Assembly (NCBI GenBank): GCA_003453735.1
Contig: DMNE01000514.1
Coordinates: forward strand, 194 to 12,910
Direction: 5' to 3'
Length of the DNA stretch: 12,717 nt
DNA from: Nitrospiraceae bacterium
GTDB taxonomy: Bacteria > Nitrospirota > Thermodesulfovibrionia > Thermodesulfovibrionales > UBA9159
Of this stretch, positions 1 to 6,583 are shown piece by piece; positions within the stretch are counted from its first letter, which is position 1; every line of letters begins with the position of its first letter. The notes beneath the pieces were generated by a model that had not been told where the DNA came from, ran no database searches, and worked only from the letters and a program-made list of their open reading frames with translations. Both the position numbers and the translations under genes were made by a program.

Positions 1-528
1 GCCGACGCTTGCAATTAGAAGAACGATGGAAAGATATAAGCATGTCCTTGTGCAGGCCGCATCGGCGAGCAACGCCGTAGAGTTGAAACGTCTACTGATC
101 TTTACCTTATAATGAATGAGCACCCACATCGCGAAAATTGAAATAATTCCTACGAAAATGCCCCACAAAGTGGTTTTGGGTTTATATCCCGTGTAGAAAT
201 TGAAGAGGGAACTAATTATCAGACCGACGGTAAGAATGTAGAAGGCCGTTCCGGTAGCTTTAAGTGAGGTTTTTTCAAACCTGTCACGACTTTCATCAGT
301 ATTCTTTTTCATCCGGCTTATCATATGCCATATCCCTATGCCTGAAATAACCTCTGCGAACGAATCTACTCCAAAACCAAAGAGACTGACCGTTCCATCT
401 TTGACACCGAAGAAAACAGAAACCAAGCCCTCAATGAAATTATAAAAAATAGTGATCAGGGCGAGGGCATTTGCCCATTTAATAAAAGTGTCTTTTTCTT
501 TTTTGTGTCCGAGCAAATTAACTTCCAT
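1..528 (-). CDS. Cation-diffusion-facilitator-like transporter, partial (3' end off the window)
   Basis: The first 176 residues of an integral membrane protein are present and the C-terminus lies beyond base 1. About four or five hydrophobic segments are visible, near residues 18-40, 46-70, 93-112, 122-140 and 160-175. The layout resembles the cation efflux (CDF) family, which exports divalent metals by proton exchange. The two usual metal-binding positions are altered. In the second segment the CDF HxxxD/DxxxD pair reads D55-xxx-E59 (FGVDSFAEV). In the fifth the ADAxHxxxD motif reads ADAACTRTC, giving D156, C159 and C163. Cysteines there suggest a thiophilic metal, but this is inference. ATG at 528 is the first in-frame start, because an in-frame TGA lies just upstream. 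No clear ribosome binding site is seen. A plausible promoter lies 20-55 bases upstream. The family call is fairly safe; the substrate is unknown. Confidence 0.72.
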   Translation of the reverse strand, partial: MEVNLLGHKKEKDTFIKWANALALITIFYNFIEGLVSVFFGVKDGTVSLFGFGVDSFAEVISGIGIWHMISRMKKNTDESRDRFEKTSLKATGTAFYILTVGLIISSLFNFYTGYKPKTTLWGIFVGIISIFAMWVLIHYKVKISRRFNSTALLADAACTRTCLYLSIVLLIASVG

Positions 529-944
529 GTTTCATGCTAACAAATTATTTGATCAAAATACCCATAATTTAGCGACATGTGAAAATGTTTCTTTGGAGGG
601 GTACATAGCGATCGCTCGTATCCAACAGAGTGTTTCTTTCCGGGTAGAAACTGTCACCGATGGCAACTTCTTGACAGGATTGAGTTCAGTACATCTCAAA
701 TTATGTGCCGCAACTTAGAATGCAAAGCCTAGCAAAACTTGTTGTTCTTCCGAGATATTAGCCATTTTCAGGGGTGTTCATAAAACCCTCTCGATTGCTC
801 TCATGTAATGCCATTGAAATCATGGAACTTTCACAGAGCAATATTTGCGTTCAATAAAGAGGTGATTGGTGAACAGGGTAACAGGGTTGGTATCAGAGTG
901 AAGCAGACTGCAGGCTTGCCTAAAAACTCTTTTCAGAATACGAT
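529..944. other. Gene-poor intergenic stretch
   Basis: This 416-base stretch lies between the efflux-like gene and the 3' end of the metallo-hydrolase gene. I see no open frame with protein-like features here. It contains the predicted promoter described separately and a perfect palindrome AGCGATCGCT at 607-616. A frame from about 782 to 976 on the plus strand stays open for roughly 65 codons, but its product resembles nothing I know and it has no ribosome binding site. No terminator with a T-run was found. Confidence 0.5.
555..583 (-). promoter_or_regulatory. Predicted sigma-70-type promoter of the efflux gene, with a palindromic site
   Basis: Read on the minus strand, TTCACA (583-578) and TATTTT (560-555) are separated by 17 bases. 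The expected start near 548 gives a leader of about 20 bases. A perfect 10-base palindrome, TTTGATCAAA (548-557), overlaps the -10 box and start point, where a repressor operator would sit. This is a motif-only prediction. Confidence 0.35.
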
Positions 945-1706
945 TCATACAATCAATAAATCTGTAGATCGATAACGGTGGGCAGTGTAAAAAGTTAGAT
1001 TTGGATTGGCTATTTCGATATGGGTGCGTAAAGCAACAGAAGGGCTGTTATTCTTTTCGGAAAGATGAGCAAGACACGCCCATTTGAGATTCGTTCCCGC
1101 CTGAAGCAGATTGGCTGCATCCCTGTTAGAAAGGTGCCCTCCCGGTCCTTTGATACGTTTCTTGAGAAAGGAAGGATAAGGACCGCTTTCAAGCATGCCA
1201 TGGTCAAAATTGCTTTCGATGAAGACGGCATCAAGTGAGGAGACCACAGAGATCAGTTCCTTAAAAGGGTGGCCGAGATCAGTCAGTATGCCTAGCTTTT
1301 TTCTTCCGGAAGAAACCACAAATGCTACACCGTCTATGGCATCATGCGGAGTAGGTATTGTTCTCACCGATACATCTCCGAATGGAATTTGTCCACCAGG
1401 CAAATAATAAACAACGTCGTACAGCTTGCCTAGCATTTTTTCTTTTTCCGCTTTATAGAGGGTCCTCGGCGTGATATAGATTGGAAGACCGTATTTTCTC
1501 TGGTATACGCCGGCATAACGGATATGGTCAGCATGGTCATGCGATATTATCAGGGCGTCTATCTGTTCAATATTACGCCCCAACGCAGCGAGTCGACGCT
1601 CTGCTTCGATGCCGCTGATTCCCGCGTCAAAAAGCAGATTAACACCATTCGTCTCTACATAAATACAGTTGCCGTTACTGCCGGACTGAAGCGAAATTGC
1701 AATCAT
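945..1706 (-). CDS. MBL-fold metallo-hydrolase, YycJ/WalJ type
   Basis: A cytoplasmic hydrolase of 253 residues with the metallo-beta-lactamase fold, about the usual size for the YycJ group. The N-terminus (LQSGSNGNCIYVET) matches the SGSxGN opening of that group. The metal ligands are present: HDHADH at residues 56-61, H121 (TPHD), D143 (LTDLG), and later conserved histidines in GGHLSN (H191) and LAHLSEKNN (H214). Family members are thought to act on nucleic acids or phosphodiesters, but the substrate here is unproven. No signal peptide is seen. ATG at 1706 is chosen because homologues begin near this motif. A TTG at 1724 would add six residues. Neither start has a good Shine-Dalgarno sequence. 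Two TATAAT boxes (1751-1746 and 1715-1710, minus strand) lie upstream without good -35 partners. A 226-base gap with a hairpin separates it from the next gene, so it probably has its own transcript. Confidence 0.88.
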   Translation of the reverse strand: MIAISLQSGSNGNCIYVETNGVNLLFDAGISGIEAERRLAALGRNIEQIDALIISHDHADHIRYAGVYQRKYGLPIYITPRTLYKAEKEKMLGKLYDVVYYLPGGQIPFGDVSVRTIPTPHDAIDGVAFVVSSGRKKLGILTDLGHPFKELISVVSSLDAVFIESNFDHGMLESGPYPSFLKKRIKGPGGHLSNRDAANLLQAGTNLKWACLAHLSEKNNSPSVALRTHIEIANPNLTFYTAHRYRSTDLLIV

Positions 1707-1893
1707 ACGATTATACTTGCACAAAAAGGATCAGATTACAAGGGGATTATAGAGGCTACTGAAGACCTCCGATTCATCCTTTTAGAAAAAGAGTAGTTGA
1801 GATACATTCATGCTGGAAGCAGACCTCAACTTTCTTCAAGAAGAGTTTATTCGGGAAATAAGAACATATGCCTTAAAGTGGCAGTGCCCATAT

Positions 1894-1911
1894 AAAGAGG
1901 TAATCCTCTTT
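1894..1911 (-). terminator. Short symmetric hairpin after the fusion gene
   Basis: A perfect inverted repeat, AAAGAGG and CCTCTTT with a TAAT/ATTA loop, begins 22 bases past the stop codon of the AmiE-NamZ fusion gene. On the minus strand the 3' arm ends in TTTAT, so it could act as a weak intrinsic terminator in either direction. The stem is only 7 base pairs with little GC, so confidence is modest. Confidence 0.4.
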
Positions 1912-1932
1912 AGTATTAATGCGGGAGAAGGG

Positions 1933-4344
1933 CTAATAAAGCAGATATTTCGCCCGCAGAGTAAGAAACTCAGCAAGCGTATTTTGCCATAGAAGTGCGA
2001 CTGATTGGGAATCCCCACCGTCCTTTAGAGCCTGCAGAACTTTTCGTGATCCGATGAGACCTAGCGTTTTGTCAAGCTGGAAGTCGCCCGGGTAAAGCGT
2101 GTGGAGCGCTCCTATAATTTCAATACCCATGGCTGCCACATCCAGTGTCTGTCTGTCAGTCAGAGTTATCCGGACCCCGTGACACTCTTTATTCTTATAG
2201 ATGTCGCTCTTCGGCACGAAATGAGCCGAAGTAAAACTTACGCCCTGGATATTTCTGCGGTTCAGATACTCCGCGAGAATTTCCGCTTTAATCCAGGGGG
2301 AGCCAAGAAGTTCGAAGGGCGTATCTGTTCCGCGTCCAACACTTACGTTCGCGCCTTCGACCATCGCCACACCAGGATAGAGAATGGCCTGATTGAGACT
2401 GCGCAGGTTCGGAGAAGGGTTAACCCACTGCAGACCGGTCTCGTCGAACCAATCGGCGCGATTGTATCCTGACATTTTAATAACGTGCAGTTTTACTCCT
2501 AGTTTGTTCTCGGTGTTAAACAACTCAGCGAGTTCCCCGACTGTCATTCCGTGTCGCACGGGCAAAGGGAAATAGCCGGTAAAAGATTTAAACTCTCTGT
2601 CCATGACAGGTCCCTGCACCAGTGAGGCATTAATGGGATTTGGCCTATCGAGGACATAAAATGCGATTCCCTTCTTCGCCGCGGCTTCCATCGCATACCC
2701 CATTGTCGTAATGTAGGTATAGAAGCGGGCACCCGCATCCTGGATATCGAAGACCAATGCATCCAGGCCATTGAGCATTTGATCTGTAGGCTTTCTGACG
2801 CTGCTATAAAGGCTGTATACAGGCAGTCCGGCAACAGGCTGCTCCGTCTCGCCTATTTTCCGATCATCCTTGCCGGATAATCCGTGTTCCGGGCTCAAGA
2901 CCACTCTCAGGTCCACTCCGGGTGCATTGCGGAGCAGATCAATCGTGCTCCGTCCCAGGGAATCAAGTCCCGTATGATTGGTGATGAGGCCCACGCGTAA
3001 GCCTTTCAAAGACGAGAAATGTTCGGCAGACAGGACATCGATGCCTGTCATTACTTTCCCGCGCATGTCCTGCGCAGTGTAACTCTTCATTTCCCTATAG
3101 CAGTTTGCAAGCGAGGGGCGTCTCTGAAGAATCTGTTCTGCCGAAAGTGGCCCGAGCGAATCGGCAACGGCTTTCTTAATCTGTGCGCGTAACTCCTTAA
3201 CATCGCCCTTGCCGTCCGGATGGACGCGGTTCGTCAGAACAATGATATAGGTATCTGTAATCGGATCAATCCACAACGCCGTTCCGGTGTAGCCCAGGTG
3301 ACCATATCCACCCGCAGGAAACTCTTCGCGATTAGAGACAAAAGGCGGTTCCATATCCCATCCCAACCCCCAAAGATCTTTTTTCCCCGGTGGTGATTGA
3401 GGCATGGTCATTATGTCTATTGTCTTTGAGGAGAGGATCTTAGCGTTACGATAGTTCCCCCCATTCAGAAGCATTTGCGCGAAAATGGAGAGGTCATCGA
3501 CCGTTGAAAAAAGTCCGGCATGTCCGGACACGCCGCCCATATTGTAGCACGAGGGGTCATGCGCCTCTCCGCAGAGCAGCTTCTGCAGGTGATACTGAGT
3601 GGGGGCGATGCGGCTGCGCAGGGAACTTTTTGGTTTGAAGCCGGTGTCCTTCATCCCCAGGGGTGCGAAAATATGTTTGGCGCAATACTTATCAAGCGGC
3701 CGGCCTGAGATCCTGCGCACCAATTCACCAAGAACTTCAAAATTGATATCGCTGTAAATAAATTCTGTGCCCGGGGCAACGACAGGCCTCTCCGCAACGA
3801 TTTTTGCCATAGCTTGCTTATACCCTGACCACTTTGGCGTCAAGCTCAGATCAGGCCTGAGTCCGGAATAATGGGTGAGGAGCTGACGCACCGTAATCCT
3901 TCCCTTGTCGTTTTTTCTAAAGGCAGGCCAGTAATGGGCAGCAGGGGCCTCGATATTTATCTTCCTCTGTTCCGCCAGCTGCATGACCGCTGTGGCTGTA
4001 GCGATAGCTTTAGTGAGAGAGGCAAGATCGAAAATAGTGTCCTCGGTCATGGGTATCTTCTCGGGGTCAAGGGCGCGGTATCCGAAGGCCCGTCGGTAAA
4101 CAATTTTCCCCTGATTTCCGATGAGGACAACGGCTCCCGGCGTCTTGCCGTCGCGAATCGCCTGTTCAACGATATCGGTGATGGGTGCTAGTTGGTCAGA
4201 ATGCAACCTCTGGGCTGGGTACTGCACAGGCTGTGCCTGAACTGCGATCGGAACGGCCAGTCCATGGAGAAGCCAGAGCGCCCCCAGAAGGAAAAATGTC
4301 ATTTTCCAGAGAGCGATTCCCTTGACTTCAGCCTTTCGAGCCAT
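1933..4344 (-). CDS. Exported fusion: serine beta-lactamase-fold (AmiE-like) domain plus DUF1343/NamZ exo-muramidase domain
   Basis: An 803-residue exported protein. A signal peptide spans residues 1-37, with a hydrophobic core at 15-30 and cleavage likely after AVQA. Residues about 45-400 form a class C beta-lactamase/PBP-like domain. It has the nucleophile motif SLTK (S109, K112), the YSD motif (Y197) and HLG (349-351) in the KTG position. Residues about 440-800 form a DUF1343 (GH171) domain with PEHG (485-488), FDIQDAGARFYTY (532-544), DRPNP (566-570) and NPSPNLRSL (642-650). In Bacillus subtilis, NamZ (DUF1343) removes terminal MurNAc and AmiE (beta-lactamase fold) removes its peptide. 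They are separate neighbouring genes of the nagZ-amiE-namZ operon. This fusion therefore suggests muropeptide recycling, though an esterase role for the first domain cannot be excluded. The start overlaps the upstream gene by 17 bases. An ATG at codon 15 is an alternative start. Confidence 0.9.
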   Translation of the reverse strand: MARKAEVKGIALWKMTFFLLGALWLLHGLAVPIAVQAQPVQYPAQRLHSDQLAPITDIVEQAIRDGKTPGAVVLIGNQGKIVYRRAFGYRALDPEKIPMTEDTIFDLASLTKAIATATAVMQLAEQRKINIEAPAAHYWPAFRKNDKGRITVRQLLTHYSGLRPDLSLTPKWSGYKQAMAKIVAERPVVAPGTEFIYSDINFEVLGELVRRISGRPLDKYCAKHIFAPLGMKDTGFKPKSSLRSRIAPTQYHLQKLLCGEAHDPSCYNMGGVSGHAGLFSTVDDLSIFAQMLLNGGNYRNAKILSSKTIDIMTMPQSPPGKKDLWGLGWDMEPPFVSNREEFPAGGYGHLGYTGTALWIDPITDTYIIVLTNRVHPDGKGDVKELRAQIKKAVADSLGPLSAEQILQRRPSLANCYREMKSYTAQDMRGKVMTGIDVLSAEHFSSLKGLRVGLITNHTGLDSLGRSTIDLLRNAPGVDLRVVLSPEHGLSGKDDRKIGETEQPVAGLPVYSLYSSVRKPTDQMLNGLDALVFDIQDAGARFYTYITTMGYAMEAAAKKGIAFYVLDRPNPINASLVQGPVMDREFKSFTGYFPLPVRHGMTVGELAELFNTENKLGVKLHVIKMSGYNRADWFDETGLQWVNPSPNLRSLNQAILYPGVAMVEGANVSVGRGTDTPFELLGSPWIKAEILAEYLNRRNIQGVSFTSAHFVPKSDIYKNKECHGVRITLTDRQTLDVAAMGIEIIGALHTLYPGDFQLDKTLGLIGSRKVLQALKDGGDSQSVALLWQNTLAEFLTLRAKYLLY

Positions 4345-5632
4345 CAGGCCTATTATTATCTTCCGAAAGCGGTTCTTTTTTCAACCCGTCGATTTTATAG
4401 ACATTTCTCGGGTTCCAAAGCATCCAGCCATCGGAACCGAATTCCTCCGCTGCCTTGATCTGGCTTCTTATCTCAGGACCGTAAAAATACCTCCTGTCGA
4501 ATGCATAGTCCTTGAAGGCCTGAAGCCAAGGCCTGAATCTGACGGCAGGAATCTTGGTACGCTCCTGGGCTTTCTTCAGGGATAGAGAGACGATCTCGAA
4601 AGGGTGCGCAACAGGCGTTCTGTATCCCGGTATACCGAACTGAAACCCTGATGGGTAGAGCATAAGGGATATATAATCGACACATGAAGCAACGCTCTCG
4701 ATCTTCTGCCCGATCTGGGTGTCATCCAGATTCCAGGGCACGTATCCGAATATATCCGCTGCGACGAAAACGTTATAGGGTGCCAGCCTTCTTTTTGCCT
4801 CGCAGAGGAAGCCCGAGATGTATTTTACCCTGTTTTCCTCCGTGCTGGGGACGCTAAACCTCAAACCTTTCTTGTCAGGAAAACGGACATAGTCAAACTG
4901 TATCTCGTCGAAGCCGTTTTGCGCCGCCTCAACGGCAATATCAATATTGTAGTCCCACACTTCCTTGTTGGAGGGGTCGAGCCAGATAAGGTTCTCTCTG
5001 TCGTGAAATATCTTTCCGTCCTGGGTCTTCACGGCCAGGTCAGGGCGTGCCATACCAAGGACATTGTCCTTAAAGACGACGATCCGTGCCACCGTGTATA
5101 TGCCCCTTTCCTTCAGGGATTGTATCAAGGCCCTTATGTCCCTTACAATGACCAGCTTTTGGGCTCCTATCACAGACGCAAGGGGGATGGAACTCTTGTA
5201 AGTGATTACCCCCCTATCGCCTTTTACGTCAATAACGAAAGAATTGAGCTCGGTCTCTTTCACAAGGGTCAACGCCGATCCGCGCAACGATTTGTCGCCA
5301 ATCCCGTAGTAGGTGAGATAAAGGGCCTTTGGGATGAATGGCCGAAGATAGATATCGAGAGACGCTTTAGTCAGAGGAGCGGGGATTGTCTGCTCTCCCC
5401 GTGCATACCCATAGGCTCTGATACCGATCTTGTTTACAGCATTTCTTATCACAAACGCGCCGTTTTTGTCGGTGAGAACTATCTCATTGTTTCCCGTGAC
5501 TATGGCGCCTTCGATGGGTTTTTTGGTCACATAATCAATAACTCGTCCGCTGACATATTCAGAAACAGATGCATGTAAGAGCAGAAAGGGAAAGAACACC
5601 ATGAAACACAAGACAATGCAAGACCTCATCAT
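4328..5632 (-). CDS. Exported putative glycoside hydrolase, DUF4015 family, with N-terminal regulatory-type beta domain
   Basis: A 434-residue secreted protein. A signal peptide covers about residues 1-23 (CIVLCFMVFFPFLLLHAS). Residues about 27-95 resemble a carboxypeptidase-regulatory/CNA-B-like beta sandwich (VSGRVIDYVTKKPIEGAIV; LTDKNGAFVI). From about residue 100 a TIM-barrel of the DUF4015 (GH13-like, YngK-related) type follows, with DEIQFDYVRFPD at 242-253, YISLMLYPSGF at 320-330 and DGWMLWNPRN at 401-410. The acidic residues in the first motif are candidate catalytic or binding positions. The substrate is unknown, probably a cell-envelope or extracellular glycan. The ATG at 5632 is preferred over an in-frame TTG at 5659 because AAGGAGG lies at 5650-5644, although the 11-base spacing is slightly long. 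The next ATG, at 5629, is also possible. It is the first gene of an operon with the AmiE-NamZ fusion, overlapping it by 17 bases. Confidence 0.87.
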   Translation of the reverse strand: MMRSCIVLCFMVFFPFLLLHASVSEYVSGRVIDYVTKKPIEGAIVTGNNEIVLTDKNGAFVIRNAVNKIGIRAYGYARGEQTIPAPLTKASLDIYLRPFIPKALYLTYYGIGDKSLRGSALTLVKETELNSFVIDVKGDRGVITYKSSIPLASVIGAQKLVIVRDIRALIQSLKERGIYTVARIVVFKDNVLGMARPDLAVKTQDGKIFHDRENLIWLDPSNKEVWDYNIDIAVEAAQNGFDEIQFDYVRFPDKKGLRFSVPSTEENRVKYISGFLCEAKRRLAPYNVFVAADIFGYVPWNLDDTQIGQKIESVASCVDYISLMLYPSGFQFGIPGYRTPVAHPFEIVSLSLKKAQERTKIPAVRFRPWLQAFKDYAFDRRYFYGPEIRSQIKAAEEFGSDGWMLWNPRNVYKIDGLKKEPLSEDNNRPDGSKG

Positions 5633-5670
5633 TCTATTACCTGCCTCCTTCGTGAACAAAGTTACTAACT

Positions 5671-5698
5671 ATTTTAACCCATAATGTCTCACGATCAA
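5671..5698 (-). promoter_or_regulatory. Predicted sigma-70-type promoter of the DUF4015-fusion operon
   Basis: On the minus strand, TTGATC (5698-5693) and TAAAAT (5676-5671) are spaced by 16 bases. Transcription would start near 5664, giving a leader of about 30 bases that contains the AAGGAGG ribosome binding site at 5650-5644. Boxes and geometry are both reasonable. Confidence 0.5.
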
Positions 5699-5804
5699 CC
5701 AAAGATCTCCTCTCTGCCCGAATTCCGTAGCACGAGTGGGCTTCATCATACAGATATTACGCTTCTCACGGTAAAAAGTATACCCCTTCCCCGTTAAAGT
5801 TCTA

Positions 5805-5816
5805 TGATTCAAATCA
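5805..5816. promoter_or_regulatory. Possible FNR/CRP-family binding site
   Basis: TGATTCAAATCA has the symmetric TGAT-N4-ATCA core of FNR-type sites. It lies about 110 bases upstream of the predicted -35 box of the DUF4015 operon, next to the decayed transposase. That distance is long for direct control, so this is only a weak suggestion. Confidence 0.2.
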
Positions 5817-5839
5817 CATTTCTTAACATTGTCACCCAG

Positions 5840-5854
5840 GCGGCCATGGGCCGC
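5840..5854. repeat. Perfect GC-rich hairpin (6-bp arms, 3-base loop)
   Basis: GCGGCC and GGCCGC flank an ATG loop. It lies about 75 bases beyond the point where the decayed IS200/IS605 transposase frame ends, on its 3' side. IS605-family elements carry small subterminal hairpins recognised by TnpA, and with tnpA facing outward a hairpin is expected on this side. There is no T-run, so a terminator is less likely. Confidence 0.35.
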
Positions 5855-5929
5855 AGATGCGACCATGCTTGGCGCTCTATCGCCTCTGTGCTCCTTGCAG
5901 CGATAAGGAGACGACTTTCTATTATATCA

Positions 5930-6235
5930 TCACAGATCGCGTCTGCAACCTATCCTGGTGAGTCTTGGATAAGTTTCTCTGTTTTTCTTAATGTTCTTCA
6001 TGAGGCGCTGTGTCCCAAATTGAGGGTCGACCTCAACCAGCAGAAGGTTGTGGAAAGCATCATTTTGAGTTCAACGATGTCTACCCGAAACGGTTTGTTG
6101 CCGGAAAAGGTCCCTAAGCCTTTCTTCGATGGCATCAGCAAGGACCGGAGGCCTGTATTGAGAACACCAAATGATGTGGTACTTACATGCATAAGAAATA
6201 TCGTTGTTGGTTTTGAACCGGTTTGTCTTGCTCAT
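5930..6235 (-). pseudogene. tnpA: Decayed IS200/IS605 family transposase TnpA (Y1 tyrosine transposase)
   Basis: Read on the minus strand from ATG 6235, the frame gives a classic TnpA N-terminus: MSKTNRFKTNNDISYACKYH, then IIWCSQYRPPVLADAIEERL. An in-frame TGA follows at about codon 59. The same frame then resumes with NLLLVEVDPQFGTQRLMKNI before ending at 5930. The TnpA segment VDIVELKMM is found between them in another frame (about 6070-6045), so at least two indels have occurred. The HUH motif (usually MPDHVHLL) is disrupted, and the catalytic-tyrosine region near the C-terminus (about 40 residues) is not recognisable. TnpA normally nicks and joins single-stranded ends of IS200/IS605 elements; this copy cannot. 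A plus-strand frame of 160 codons (5804-6286) is its antisense shadow. Confidence 0.8.
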
Positions 6236-6345
6236 GCAAGCATTTGTCTAACCCGCACTTCTCAACGCAAAAACAACGGTATCTGACCAGGTTGGGGATT
6301 GCCAGTGAAGTTCCAGGGAGTTTTCGATTATAGTTTTCATAAAAT

Positions 6346-6489
6346 ATGCCGATAAGAAGATTAGGTAACCCCTCTTCATCCACTCTCTTAGGATGCCTTG
6401 AGCCTTGGGGTCGGGGAACAGAAGAAGAAAGGGAGCAGAAGTGCAGATGCGGTGAGCAAGCCCCTCCGAACACAGTGGGGGAAGCCTAA
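6346..6489 (+). pseudogene. Possible 3' remnant of a divergent tnpB-like gene
   Basis: A short plus-strand frame of 47 codons points away from the tnpA relic. Its product includes CLEPWGRGT and ends APPNTVGEA, loosely like the low-complexity tails of IS605-type TnpB proteins after the RuvC region. A hairpin-capable stretch follows (CCCCT at 6455-6459 against GGGGG at 6476-6480, and more to about 6540). In IS605 elements tnpA and tnpB are divergent and the TnpB guide RNA and right end lie just here. No RuvC or zinc-finger motif survives, so this remains a weak call. Confidence 0.22.
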
Positions 6490-6561
6490 AGCAGCTGCCT
6501 AGGCACCCACTTACTCGTGAGCCTTGCACTACTCGAGACCCAAGGCATCCACCTTCCACAG

Positions 6562-6583
6562 ATCGGAAGCCCATTAATCCGAT
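6562..6583. repeat. Inverted repeat straddling the malQ stop codon
   Basis: ATCGGA (6562-6567) and TCCGAT (6578-6583) form a 6-bp inverted repeat around the malQ TAA. No T-run follows on the minus strand, so it is not a convincing intrinsic terminator, though no better one is seen for malQ. Confidence 0.25.

Noticed and set aside
452..718. Plus-strand open frame of 88 codons
   Set aside because: Its first part is antisense to the efflux gene and the rest crosses the predicted promoter. The composition is not protein-like.
1710..1715. TATAAT directly before the metallo-hydrolase start
   Set aside because: It lies only 3 bases from the ATG and lacks a -35 box at the right distance, so transcription would start inside the gene.
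1810..1992. Plus-strand open frame of 60 codons
   Set aside because: It overlaps the 3' end of the fusion gene and the symmetric hairpin, has no ribosome binding site, and resembles no known protein.
4919..5578. Plus-strand open frame of 219 codons
   Set aside because: It lies wholly opposite the well-supported DUF4015 gene and its product shows no domain.
5804..6286. Plus-strand open frame of 160 codons
   Set aside because: The opposite strand carries recognisable TnpA sequence across most of it. The plus-strand product has no family features, so it is an antisense shadow.
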